Assembly (NCBI GenBank): GCA_964549135.1
Contig: CAZJUJ010000004.1
Coordinates: 13,454 to 77,453, forward strand
Length of the DNA stretch: 64,000 bases
Direction of reading: 5' to 3'
From: RUG563 sp964549135
GTDB lineage: Bacteria; Bacillota; Clostridia; Christensenellales; Aristaeellaceae
Positions within the stretch are counted from its first letter, which is position 1; the number at the start of each line of letters is the position of its first letter. Positions 25,688 to 32,978 of the stretch are shown here, piece after piece. Below the pieces are notes generated by a model. The model was given only the letters and a program-made list of their open reading frames with translations. It was not told the DNA's origin and made no database searches. A program made the translations under genes and the position numbers.

Positions 25688-27190
25688 TCAGTTGAAAATG
25701 GCGATACCCTGCCGAATCAGCTCCATCACCTGGCCGCCAAAGACACCCAGGAAAACATTGATCACAATCAGCGCGCCCATAGCCAAACGGAAGGGCATAT
25801 CCTTGGCCAGCGGGCTTTTTTCCAGCGGAAAGCGCTCGCCGGGGCGATAGAGGGTCATGGTGGTGCGCAGCATGTAGGCCACGTTCAGCACCGTGCTGGT
25901 CGCCAGCGTCAGCAGCAGCACCGCCATCTTCCAGTTCTGCATCTCCATGCCCGCCTGGGCCAGGAAAATCTTGGAGGCAAAGCCCCCCAGGAAGGGAATG
26001 CCCACCAGCGAGCATGCGCCGATGCCAAAGGCCACCCCGGCCAGCGGCGCGCGCAGGCCCGAGCCGCGGATATCCCGGAAGGCCGCGCTGCCCCCCGATA
26101 CCTCCCTGAGCTTGCTGGAGGAAAGGAAGAGCATGGATTTGGCCGCCGAATGGGCCAGAATATGGAAGAGCGCCGCCGCCATGCCCGCTTCGCTGCCCAG
26201 AGAGATGCCCAGGAAAATATAGCCGATCTGGGAAACGGAGGAATAGGCCACCATGCGGCTGAGATTATGCTCCCGAATGGCATCCACCGAGCCCAGAATG
26301 ATGCCCACAATGGAAAAGACAAACAATACATCGCCCACGCCGTCCCGGGCAAATACCTCCGCCCCGGCAGCCCGGAAGAAAATCTTGATCAGCAGGAAAA
26401 TATACATTTTCGAGATCAAAGAGGAAAGCAGCGCGCTGGAGGTGGGGGTGGCGCTGGAATATGCGTTGGGCAGCCAGGTATGGAAGGGATAGAGCGCGCC
26501 CTTCACCGCAATGCCCAGCGTCATCAGCACGCAGCACAGCGCCAGCGGAATCTGATAGGTATCTGCCGCCAGCATGCTTTGGATGGATGCCTCCAATTGG
26601 GGAAAGAGCAGATGCCCGGTCAGGCAGTAGAGAATGGAAAGCCCCAGCAGGAAAAGGCCGCTGCCCAGCAGATTCATGATCATATACCGGGTGGCCGCAA
26701 AGAGCGTGCGCCCCTTATTGCTGGAGCAGATCAGCGCGCAGGCGGCAATGGTGGTAATTTCAATGAAAACGTAGGCGGTAAACAAATCGTTGGTAAAGGT
26801 AATGGCCAGCATGGCGGTGGTCAGCAGGCAAACCATGGAGCCATAAAGATTCATCCGCTGGGGAGCCACATCCTTTGTCAGCTTCTTCCAGCCGCCCAGG
26901 ATGGAAAAAAGAATCACCAGCGCAAAGCCCAGGCCCATCAGCGCCTCGATGATCCCTACCCTCAGCTCATTTCCGTAGGGCGCGCCGATTTCACCCATGG
27001 GGTAAATATAGCTTTCCCCCTGCTGAATCACCAGATAGAGCAGCGCCGAAAGCGCCAGCACCACCAGGCAGGAAAGGCCGGTCATAACGGCCCGGGCCGC
27101 CCGGGGCCTGAGAACAGAGCAGATCGCCGCCAGCATCAGGGGCAGCACGATCAGAAACAGGGGAATATTCTGCCAAAGCTGCATCTTCAT
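25688..27190 (-). CDS. mrpD: Na+/H+ antiporter subunit D (MrpD)
   Basis: The 500-residue protein is the proper MrpD/MbhH position in this operon, directly after mrpC, with its ATG overlapping the mrpC stop (ATGA). Family motifs seen are FIEITTIAACALICSSNKGR, LGIAVKGALYPFHTWLPNAY (Lys plus P-x-H-x-WLP) and YSSVSQIGYIFLG. It moves protons in exchange for Na+ in Mrp complexes. About 14 transmembrane helices are visible. It begins a run of four pump subunits, of which only this one is expected in a standard Mrp or Mbh operon. Confidence 0.93.
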   Translation of the reverse strand: MKMQLWQNIPLFLIVLPLMLAAICSVLRPRAARAVMTGLSCLVVLALSALLYLVIQQGESYIYPMGEIGAPYGNELRVGIIEALMGLGFALVILFSILGGWKKLTKDVAPQRMNLYGSMVCLLTTAMLAITFTNDLFTAYVFIEITTIAACALICSSNKGRTLFAATRYMIMNLLGSGLFLLGLSILYCLTGHLLFPQLEASIQSMLAADTYQIPLALCCVLMTLGIAVKGALYPFHTWLPNAYSSATPTSSALLSSLISKMYIFLLIKIFFRAAGAEVFARDGVGDVLFVFSIVGIILGSVDAIREHNLSRMVAYSSVSQIGYIFLGISLGSEAGMAAALFHILAHSAAKSMLFLSSSKLREVSGGSAAFRDIRGSGLRAPLAGVAFGIGACSLVGIPFLGGFASKIFLAQAGMEMQNWKMAVLLLTLATSTVLNVAYMLRTTMTLYRPGERFPLEKSPLAKDMPFRLAMGALIVINVFLGVFGGQVMELIRQGIAIFN

Positions 27191-27561
27191 TTCCCCTCTT
27201 TCCTTACTAATTCTGCAATCTGGTCAATATCCAGGGTGTGATAGCGCCGGTAGAGGCGCACCGTCAGCCCCAGCATGATGGCCGTTACGCTGACGGATAC
27301 CACAATGCCCGTCAGCACCAGCCCGGCCGGCAGCGGATTGACATACAGGCTGGGATCGGTGCTGCCATTCACATAGATGGGCGCCAGGCGGGATTCAATA
27401 TAGCCATAGGAAGCCAGAAACAGATAAATGCCGCTGTCCATCATGGAAAAGCCGATGATCTTTTTGATCAGATGCTTATTGAGCAGAAGCTGGGTAAAGC
27501 CGATACCAAAGAGAATCAGTGCCACCACCTCATCCAGATGCTCATAAACCAGGCGCAGCAT
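27187..27561 (-). CDS. mrpC: Na+/H+ antiporter subunit C (MrpC/NuoK-like)
   Basis: The 124-residue protein has three transmembrane helices, with the MrpC pattern FGIGFTQLLLNKHLIKKIIG, then GIYLFLASYG, and DPSLYVNPLPAGLVLTGIVV, which matches the family DPLPQALVLTAIVI segment. It is homologous to NuoK of complex I. The ATG shares one base with the stop of the MnhB fusion gene (TGATG), and its own stop overlaps mrpD, so the block is translationally coupled. Confidence 0.93.
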   Translation of the reverse strand: MLRLVYEHLDEVVALILFGIGFTQLLLNKHLIKKIIGFSMMDSGIYLFLASYGYIESRLAPIYVNGSTDPSLYVNPLPAGLVLTGIVVSVSVTAIMLGLTVRLYRRYHTLDIDQIAELVRKEGK

Positions 27562-28520
27562 CAGAAATCACCTCTTCTGAACATGGTATAAAGCGCATAC
27601 ATCGTGCAGGCCACCACGCAGCCCACCACGAAATTCAGCGGGAGCAGAAGCCCGGCGGAAAAGATATTGCCCACCGTGCCGGGAGAAATGCCGTTTTCCA
27701 GATGATTGGCTCCCGTGAAGAAATGATAGCATTTCGCCGTGGAATAAAAGAGCAGCGATACCACCGATACGATCCTGAAGGTGCGGTAGGTAAAAAATCG
27801 CTCAACCTTATGATAGCCAAAGGCATTCTGATACAGGATCAGCCCGCCCCCCAGCACCGCGCCGCCGGAAAAGCCGCCACCCGGGGAAAGATGGCCGTTG
27901 GCAATGATGTAGAGGCCGAATATCAGCGTCAGCGGGCAGAGGATCCGGGTGCAGGACTGGAGAATCTCATCATGCCGCGGCTCAAAATGCCGGTCATAGG
28001 CATCCCGCTGCAATTGCCGGTCGCGATCCTTTTCGCCCTTGATGCTCAGCAGCATCAGCACCGTGCATACCGCAATAAACAGCACATGGGATTCGCCCAG
28101 GGTATCAAAGCCGCGGTAATCCAGGATAATGCCGGTAATAATATTGACCGCCCCGGTATCCTCCATGGTATGCTCCACATAAAATTCGGAAAGCTCGCTT
28201 TCCACCAGATGCTCCGCCCCGCCGAATTCGGGCATCTGCAGCGCCGCATACAAAAGCACGCCGATGAGCAGTGCGCAGACGATCACCGCCGCCGCCCGAT
28301 AGCATTTTTCATAGACGGGATGCCTTTCCGTGCGCAGCGGGGCCGCAAGCCGGGGATCCTCCCTTTCCTCCCTCTCCGGCGAATCCTCCTCCTTCATTTC
28401 CGGGGATTCGGTTTCGCTCAGGGCATCCTCCATTTCCGCTTCCAGGGCCGGATCGCCATGCTCCAGCCAGTTTATCAGATGCTGTTTCCGTTCACTTTGC
28501 CTGTTCGTCTTCTTCTTCAT
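27561..28520 (-). CDS. mrpB: MbhE-like plus MnhB fusion antiporter subunit
   Basis: The 319-residue protein has a charged cytoplasmic N-terminus (about residues 1-75, Glu-rich), a helix, an MbhE-like part (TGAVNII at residue positions after AVNIITGIILDYRG, FDTLGESHVLF), a basic linker, and the C-terminal MnhB domain (ANGHLSPGGGFSGGAVLGG). In Pyrococcus MBH these are two genes, mbhE and mbhF; here they are fused. ATG 28520 overlaps the upstream gene by 29 bases. It links the pump subunits in the membrane arm. Confidence 0.85.
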   Translation of the reverse strand: MKKKTNRQSERKQHLINWLEHGDPALEAEMEDALSETESPEMKEEDSPEREEREDPRLAAPLRTERHPVYEKCYRAAAVIVCALLIGVLLYAALQMPEFGGAEHLVESELSEFYVEHTMEDTGAVNIITGIILDYRGFDTLGESHVLFIAVCTVLMLLSIKGEKDRDRQLQRDAYDRHFEPRHDEILQSCTRILCPLTLIFGLYIIANGHLSPGGGFSGGAVLGGGLILYQNAFGYHKVERFFTYRTFRIVSVVSLLFYSTAKCYHFFTGANHLENGISPGTVGNIFSAGLLLPLNFVVGCVVACTMYALYTMFRRGDF

Positions 28521-28773
28521 CTTCCTGATCCCCTGCTTCCTTGATTGCATGGATTTTTTTCAGCGCCACAAACATCAGCAGCGAATTGATGCCCGCGCCC
28601 ACGGCGGCCTCGGTAATGGCCAGATCGGGGGAGCGGAGCAGAATCCATACGATGGACATGGCCAGCCCCTGGGACATGAAAATGATCACCGAGGCAAGCA
28701 GGCTTTTTGTCATGCTCACCGCCACCGCACACACCAGAATAAATACCAGCAGAATCACATTCAGCGCTTCCAT
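28492..28773 (-). CDS. MbhD-like subunit (DUF4040)
   Basis: The 93-residue protein has three transmembrane helices and the segment ILLRSPDLAITEAAVGAGIN, typical of the DUF4040 / MbhD family, which corresponds to the C-terminal part of MrpA and to NuoJ. The C-terminus is short and acidic (EDEEEDE). It lies between mrpG and the MbhE-MnhB fusion, exactly as in mbh operons, and overlaps both. It should be part of the ion-translocating membrane arm. Confidence 0.9.
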   Translation of the reverse strand: MEALNVILLVFILVCAVAVSMTKSLLASVIIFMSQGLAMSIVWILLRSPDLAITEAAVGAGINSLLMFVALKKIHAIKEAGDQEDEEEDEQAK

Positions 28774-29084
28774 ATTTCCGCCTCCGCCGCAAATTGTTCA
28801 TCCGCCTCGCTGACCAGCCTGCCGATCAGATGCCCGGAAACCGGGCTGGTCAGCCAGAAAAAGGCCACCACGAAAATGATTTTCAGCGTTACCGCATCAA
28901 AGCCGGTATACACAATGGCCGCCAGCGCAATCAGCATCAGTCCCAGGGTATCCCCCATGCCGGCGGCATGAATGCGGTTCAGGGAAAAGCGGAACCGGGT
29001 TACCCCCACCACCGCCGTTATCTGCACCATCAGCCCCGAAAGCAGCAGCGCGGCAAAAACCGCAAACCGGATATACTCAAGCAT
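28761..29084 (-). CDS. mrpG: Na+/H+ antiporter subunit G (MrpG)
   Basis: The 107-residue protein has three hydrophobic segments and the MrpG signature VVGVTRFRFSLNRIHAAGMG followed by TLGLMLIALA. It overlaps mrpF and the DUF4040 gene by a few bases each, so it is coupled. MrpG is a small non-pumping subunit needed for complex assembly. Confidence 0.93.
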   Translation of the reverse strand: MLEYIRFAVFAALLLSGLMVQITAVVGVTRFRFSLNRIHAAGMGDTLGLMLIALAAIVYTGFDAVTLKIIFVVAFFWLTSPVSGHLIGRLVSEADEQFAAEAEIWKR

Positions 29085-29382
29085 CCTTTTTCCCCTCCTT
29101 TTCCTGCCTGGCCCGGTGAATGCCGATAAAAATCTTGCTGAGCAGCACCACCGCCAGAAAGCTGAGCATGGCGTAAATCAGGGCGATATCCATCAGATAT
29201 CCCTCCCCCATCAGCAGCGATAAAAGCACGATCAAAAGAATCGTTACCGTGCCGATCATATTGACCGCAATGATGCGGTCTGCCGTGGAGGGCCCCTTGA
29301 TCGATCGGTACAGGCAGATAAACAGGCAGACCCCCAGCACAATCATGGCCCCCTGAATCAGCAGGGAATACGCATTATCCAT
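29077..29382 (-). CDS. mrpF: Na+/H+ antiporter subunit F (MrpF)
   Basis: The 101-residue protein has three transmembrane helices and the MrpF pattern RSIKGPSTADRIIAVNMIGT and a C-terminal YLMDIALIYAMLSFLAVVLL. It is overlapped by mrpE upstream and mrpG downstream. It is a small membrane subunit of the complex. Confidence 0.93.
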   Translation of the reverse strand: MDNAYSLLIQGAMIVLGVCLFICLYRSIKGPSTADRIIAVNMIGTVTILLIVLLSLLMGEGYLMDIALIYAMLSFLAVVLLSKIFIGIHRARQEKEGKKDA

Positions 29383-29839
29383 GCAGCGTCTCCTCCATTC
29401 TCTTCAGCCGTTTTTCAAAAATGGTGTGATCCAGCCCCTCCGCCATTTCGGGGGTCAGGCAATGAATGGTGATTTCGTTTCCCCTCAGGGAAAGGGTAAT
29501 GGTGCCGGGGGTCAGGGTGATGGAATTGGCCAGCACCATCCGGGCCAGGCGGCTGGTCAGCGTGGTTTCCACCGTGCGCACCACGGGGGCAGGCTTTCCC
29601 CGGTAAACGGTGCGCGCCAGGGCCAGATTGGCCTTCACAATCTCCCAGATCACCACCCCCGCGTAGGCCGTCATCTGCGGCACGCAGCGATAGAATTGCC
29701 CCTCCTTCTTCAGCGACCAATCGCAGAAGGCGCACAAAAAAAGCATGGCCAGCGCCGTGACGGCAAGACCCAGCAGCATAATTTCCGGCGTGATTTTCCC
29801 ATTGAGAACCACCCAGAAGCCATACAGAATGACGGCCAT
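29375..29839 (-). CDS. mrpE: Na+/H+ antiporter subunit E (MrpE)
   Basis: The 154-residue protein has two N-terminal hydrophobic segments and a soluble C-terminal domain with the family signature VLANSITLTPGTITLSL and CLTPEM. It is the first gene of the operon, with AGGAGGAAAGGAAA before the ATG. The order E-F-G-DUF4040-MbhE/B-C-D is the order of the mbhABCDEFGH antiporter module, not that of the Bacillus mrpABCDEFG operon. Confidence 0.93.
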   Translation of the reverse strand: MAVILYGFWVVLNGKITPEIMLLGLAVTALAMLFLCAFCDWSLKKEGQFYRCVPQMTAYAGVVIWEIVKANLALARTVYRGKPAPVVRTVETTLTSRLARMVLANSITLTPGTITLSLRGNEITIHCLTPEMAEGLDHTIFEKRLKRMEETLHG

Positions 29840-29898
29840 TTTCCTTTCCTCCTCATCTATCTTTTCCTATTAAAAGGGTATTTCAGCAAGCCTTGCAG

Positions 29899-29907
29899 AG
29901 TATAGCA
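29899..29907 (-). promoter_or_regulatory. Extended -10 promoter for the antiporter operon
   Basis: The reverse strand reads TGCTATACT, an extended -10 box (TGn plus TATACT). No good -35 is seen at 17 bases. Transcription would begin about 53 bases before mrpE. Confidence 0.6.
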
Positions 29908-29978
29908 CAAACGGCATAAAAAAGAAAGAGTCAAAATAGTTAAATAACGTGCGGAAAGATTAATAATTTTTTCGGTTC

Positions 29979-30013
29979 AAATTCGCATTTTTCTGTTGCC
30001 TGAAAGCGAATTT
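29979..30013. promoter_or_regulatory. Inverted repeat over the rnf promoter, operator candidate
   Basis: AAATTCGC (29979-29986) and GCGAATTT (30006-30013) are perfect 8-bp arms 19 bases apart. One arm lies just upstream of the -35 box, the other between -35 and -10. A redox- or Na+-responsive regulator could bind here; none is encoded nearby. Confidence 0.45.
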
Positions 30014-30024
30014 CATGCGATAAT
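29996..30024 (+). promoter_or_regulatory. Sigma-A-type promoter for the apbE-rnf operon
   Basis: TTGCCT (29996-30001), 17-base spacer, GATAAT (30019-30024). It lies back to back with the antiporter promoter, about 90 bases apart. Confidence 0.65.
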
Positions 30025-30109
30025 AGGAATTGTAGGCCACAGATGAAAAAAGGAGGCGGCTTTCGCCCCGCTCCGTCCCATTCTTTTGCTGGAGGAATCC
30101 TTCGTATCC

Positions 30110-31171
30110 ATGAAACGATTGCTGTTTTTCCTGATCGCGTTTTCCTTTTGTTTCTCTTTTTTGCTTTTTCCTGCCGCAGGCGAGGCATACCAGAAATACT
30201 CCCGGGTGGAATATGGCATTTTTGATACCGAAATTACCCTTATCGGCTATTGCGCCAGCCAGAATGATTTTGACCGCATCGCCGATGAAGCCATGAATCA
30301 GCTGCGGGAGCTGAACCGCATCTTTGACGCCTATAATTCCTATGCCGGCCTCCATAACCTCTGGTATGTCAATCGCTATGCCGATGATGCGCCGGTGGAG
30401 GTGCCGGAGCCCCTCTTCCAATTGCTTCTCTGGTGCCGGGAAAAATGGACGGCGGGCTACCGGCAGAATAATATCGCCCTGGGGGCGGTGCTTTCCATCT
30501 GGCATGATTACCGCACCGCGGGCCTTGCCGATCCGGCTTCCGCCGCCCTTCCCTCTCTGGAGGAACTGCGCGCCGCCGCCCGGCATACCGATTTTGATCA
30601 GGTGCTGCTGGATGAGGAAAACCGCACGGTCTATTTTGCTGATCCTCTGCTCACTCTGGATATCGGGGCCGTGGCCAAGGGGTATGCTGCCGATCTTGCG
30701 GCAGAATATCTGGAAAAGGCCATGCCCTCCTTCCTTCTGAGCCTGGGAGGCAATATCCGCGCCGGTGCTTCGCCCCTGGATGGGCGGGTCAATTGGGGCG
30801 TCAGCATCCAGGATCCCGATGATCCTGCCGGTATGCTGGATGTATTGTATCTCCATTCCCTTTCCGTGGTCACCAGCGGGGATTACTGGCGCTATTATGC
30901 GGTGGATGGCACGCGCTATCATCACATCATCGATCCCGATACCCTCCTGCCCGCATCGCATATGCAGGCGGTCACGGTGGTATGCGAAAGCGGGGTGCTT
31001 GCGGATTATTTAAGCACCGCACTCTTTATCCTCCCCTATGAGGAGGGAAAAGAGCTTGCGGAAAGCCTGCCCGGGGTGGAGGCCCTCTGGTCGCTGGCAG
31101 ACGGCACGGTCTGTATGACCGATGGCTTTGCCGCCATGACCCGCTCCCACGGCGCATCCTCCCGGGAATAA
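30110..31171 (+). CDS. apbE: FAD:protein FMN transferase (ApbE family)
   Basis: The 353-residue exported protein has a signal peptide (MKRLLFFLIAFSFCFSFLLF) and the ApbE core: FDTEITLIGYC, DIGAVAKGYAADLA (the FAD/Mg2+ motif), LLSLGGNIRAGA, and YYAVDGTRYHHIIDPDT with VTVVCESG. It attaches FMN through phosphodiester bonds to Thr residues of proteins such as RnfG and RnfD on the outer side of the membrane. ATG 30110 gives a proper signal peptide; GGAGG lies 14 bases upstream, which is somewhat long. It leads the rnf operon, which contains three candidate acceptor sites in RnfG. Confidence 0.94.
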   Translation: MKRLLFFLIAFSFCFSFLLFPAAGEAYQKYSRVEYGIFDTEITLIGYCASQNDFDRIADEAMNQLRELNRIFDAYNSYAGLHNLWYVNRYADDAPVEVPEPLFQLLLWCREKWTAGYRQNNIALGAVLSIWHDYRTAGLADPASAALPSLEELRAAARHTDFDQVLLDEENRTVYFADPLLTLDIGAVAKGYAADLAAEYLEKAMPSFLLSLGGNIRAGASPLDGRVNWGVSIQDPDDPAGMLDVLYLHSLSVVTSGDYWRYYAVDGTRYHHIIDPDTLLPASHMQAVTVVCESGVLADYLSTALFILPYEEGKELAESLPGVEALWSLADGTVCMTDGFAAMTRSHGASSRE

Positions 31172-31181
31172 AGGAGGCGGC

Positions 31182-31580
31182 ATGAAGAAAAAGGAATTGC
31201 TTTTGCTGCTTTTTGCGCTGCTGCTTGCGCTGCTTGTATTTTTCGCCTCCCGGCTGCCTGGCAGCGGCAAGGAGGCCGCCGGGCTGGTGCGCATCCAGGT
31301 AAACGGTGAATTCTATGCCCAGGAAGCGCTGACAGATGGCAAAACCATCGAAATCCTGCAGGAAAACGGCGAAAAAAACGTCATTTCCCTATCAAGCGAT
31401 GGCTTCCGCATGGCCTATTCCACCTGCACCAATCAGCTCTGCATTCAGCAGGGGCCGGTCACCCTGGATAATTACGCCCGCCGCGCCCTGGGCACCCATG
31501 TGCTGTGCCTGCCCAACGGCGTAGATGTGGAGCTTGTGCTTCTGGATCGCACCCCCGATCCCGAGCTTCCGGATATCTGA
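31182..31580 (+). CDS. NusG domain II-containing exported protein
   Basis: The 132-residue protein has an N-terminal membrane anchor (residues 4-22) and a small beta domain of the NusG_II type (PF07009) with IQVNGEFYAQEAL, then MAYSTCTNQLCIQQGPV and VLCLPNGVDVEL. The paired Cys residues (CTNQLC) are conserved in the family. Such genes are often linked to ApbE and Rnf in Firmicutes, and the role is unknown. It begins 10 bases after apbE behind AAAGGAGG. Confidence 0.85.
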   Translation: MKKKELLLLLFALLLALLVFFASRLPGSGKEAAGLVRIQVNGEFYAQEALTDGKTIEILQENGEKNVISLSSDGFRMAYSTCTNQLCIQQGPVTLDNYARRALGTHVLCLPNGVDVELVLLDRTPDPELPDI

Positions 31581-31694
31581 TTTTCGTGCCCCAGGGGGCA
31601 GAACCCCCCTTTTTGCAGCCGGCTGCAGCCGGAGAAGATAAAGAAATTTTGTTTTCCCTTTTCCCGGGAAAACAGACAAGGAGGATGGAAACAA

Positions 31695-32945
31695 GTGAAG
31701 AAGAAATTTCCCGGCTGGGCGGTGCTGCTCATTATTACCCTGGTGGCCGGGCTGGCCCTGGGGGCCACCTACTCCGTCACCAAGGATGCCATCGCCCAGC
31801 AGGCCGTCACCGCAGCGGAAAACGCCCGCCGGGCCGCGCTGCCTGCGGCGGATTCCTTTGAGCAAATCGAAATCGAGCCCGCATCCAATGTGGATTGGTG
31901 CTATGCAGGCTATCAGGGCGATGCCCTGATCGGCTATGTGGCCCAGATTACCGTACAGGGCTTCGGCGGCCCCATTGAGGTCATTGCCGGGCTGGATACC
32001 GAGCTGACCGTCACCGGCATTTCGGTGGGCGGCTCCTCCTTTTCCGAAACGGCGGGCCTGGGTGCCAAGGCAAAGGATGCCGCCTTTGCCAGCCAGTTTG
32101 TGGGCAAGCCCGCCCCCGTCAGGGTGATCAAGGCCGGCGGCACCCCTGCCGATAACACAGTGGATGCCATCACCGCCGCCACCATTACCTCCAATGCCGT
32201 GGCCGGGGCAGTCAATCAGATTGCCGATTTTGTGGAGGGGCTGCTCTTCCCCCAGGGGCGCGGCGATGAAATCGCGCTGCCTGCGCGGCCCGAAGCGGGC
32301 GTTTTCAGCGCCTCTGCCAGGGGCTATGGCGGCCCGGTGCTGGTAGAAGCCGCCTTTGACACCGAGGGCAAAATCACCTTCATTTCCGTCGGCGATGAGA
32401 ATTTTGCCGAAACCCCCGCCCTGGGCGGCCTTGCCCGGGAGGCCGAATTCCTCCAGCAGTTTATCGGGAAAACCGCGCCCGTCGCCCTTGGGGAGATCGA
32501 CGCCATTTCCGGGGCCACCCTGACCACCAAAGCGGTAACGGATGCGCTGAACAGGGCCTATGACGCTTCCCGGGGCGAATTGCCCGCTGAAACGCCCGCG
32601 CCCGCCCTGCCTGAGCGGCCCGAAACGGGCATCTTCAGCGCCTCCTCCAAGGGCTATGCCGGCCCGGTCTGGGTGGAGGCGGCCTTTGATGCCGAAGGAA
32701 AAATCACATTCCTTTCCATCGGCGATGATCGCTTTGCCGAAACCCCCGCCCTGGGCGGAATGGTTCAGGAGGCGGAATACATTTCCCAGTTTATCGGCCG
32801 CCAGGCCCCCGTTGACGCGCTGGATATCGATGCCGTTTCCGGGGCCACCCTGACCAGCGAGGCCGTGGTCAGCGCCGTCAATAAGGCCTATAACAAGTAT
32901 CTTGCCGATGCGCTTGCCACCCCTGCCCCGTCCCCGGCGGACTGA
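31695..32945 (+). CDS. rnfG: RnfG with three FMN-binding domains
   Basis: The 416-residue protein has an N-terminal membrane anchor (residues 7-25) and three consecutive FMN_bind domains (about 60-180, 200-290 and 308-400). Domains 2 and 3 are close copies and keep the flavinylation motif SGATLT (residues 272-277 and 382-387; FMN is attached to the last Thr). Domain 1 reads TAATIT at 160-165, with Gly replaced by Ala. Ordinary RnfG has one domain and about 200 residues. GTG 31695 follows AAGGAGG. RnfG carries electrons on the outer side of the Rnf complex. Three flavin sites would form a longer electron path. The C-terminus is Pro/Ala-rich. Confidence 0.9.
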   Translation: MKKKFPGWAVLLIITLVAGLALGATYSVTKDAIAQQAVTAAENARRAALPAADSFEQIEIEPASNVDWCYAGYQGDALIGYVAQITVQGFGGPIEVIAGLDTELTVTGISVGGSSFSETAGLGAKAKDAAFASQFVGKPAPVRVIKAGGTPADNTVDAITAATITSNAVAGAVNQIADFVEGLLFPQGRGDEIALPARPEAGVFSASARGYGGPVLVEAAFDTEGKITFISVGDENFAETPALGGLAREAEFLQQFIGKTAPVALGEIDAISGATLTTKAVTDALNRAYDASRGELPAETPAPALPERPETGIFSASSKGYAGPVWVEAAFDAEGKITFLSIGDDRFAETPALGGMVQEAEYISQFIGRQAPVDALDIDAVSGATLTSEAVVSAVNKAYNKYLADALATPAPSPAD

Positions 32946-32978
32946 GATCTGCATACGTCATGAAAGGAGGCATTTACC

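Noticed and set aside
20641..29839. Complex I (nuo) operon
   Set aside because: The small subunits are MrpE/F/G/B/C types, and no quinone-binding, NADH-binding or iron-sulfur subunits are present.
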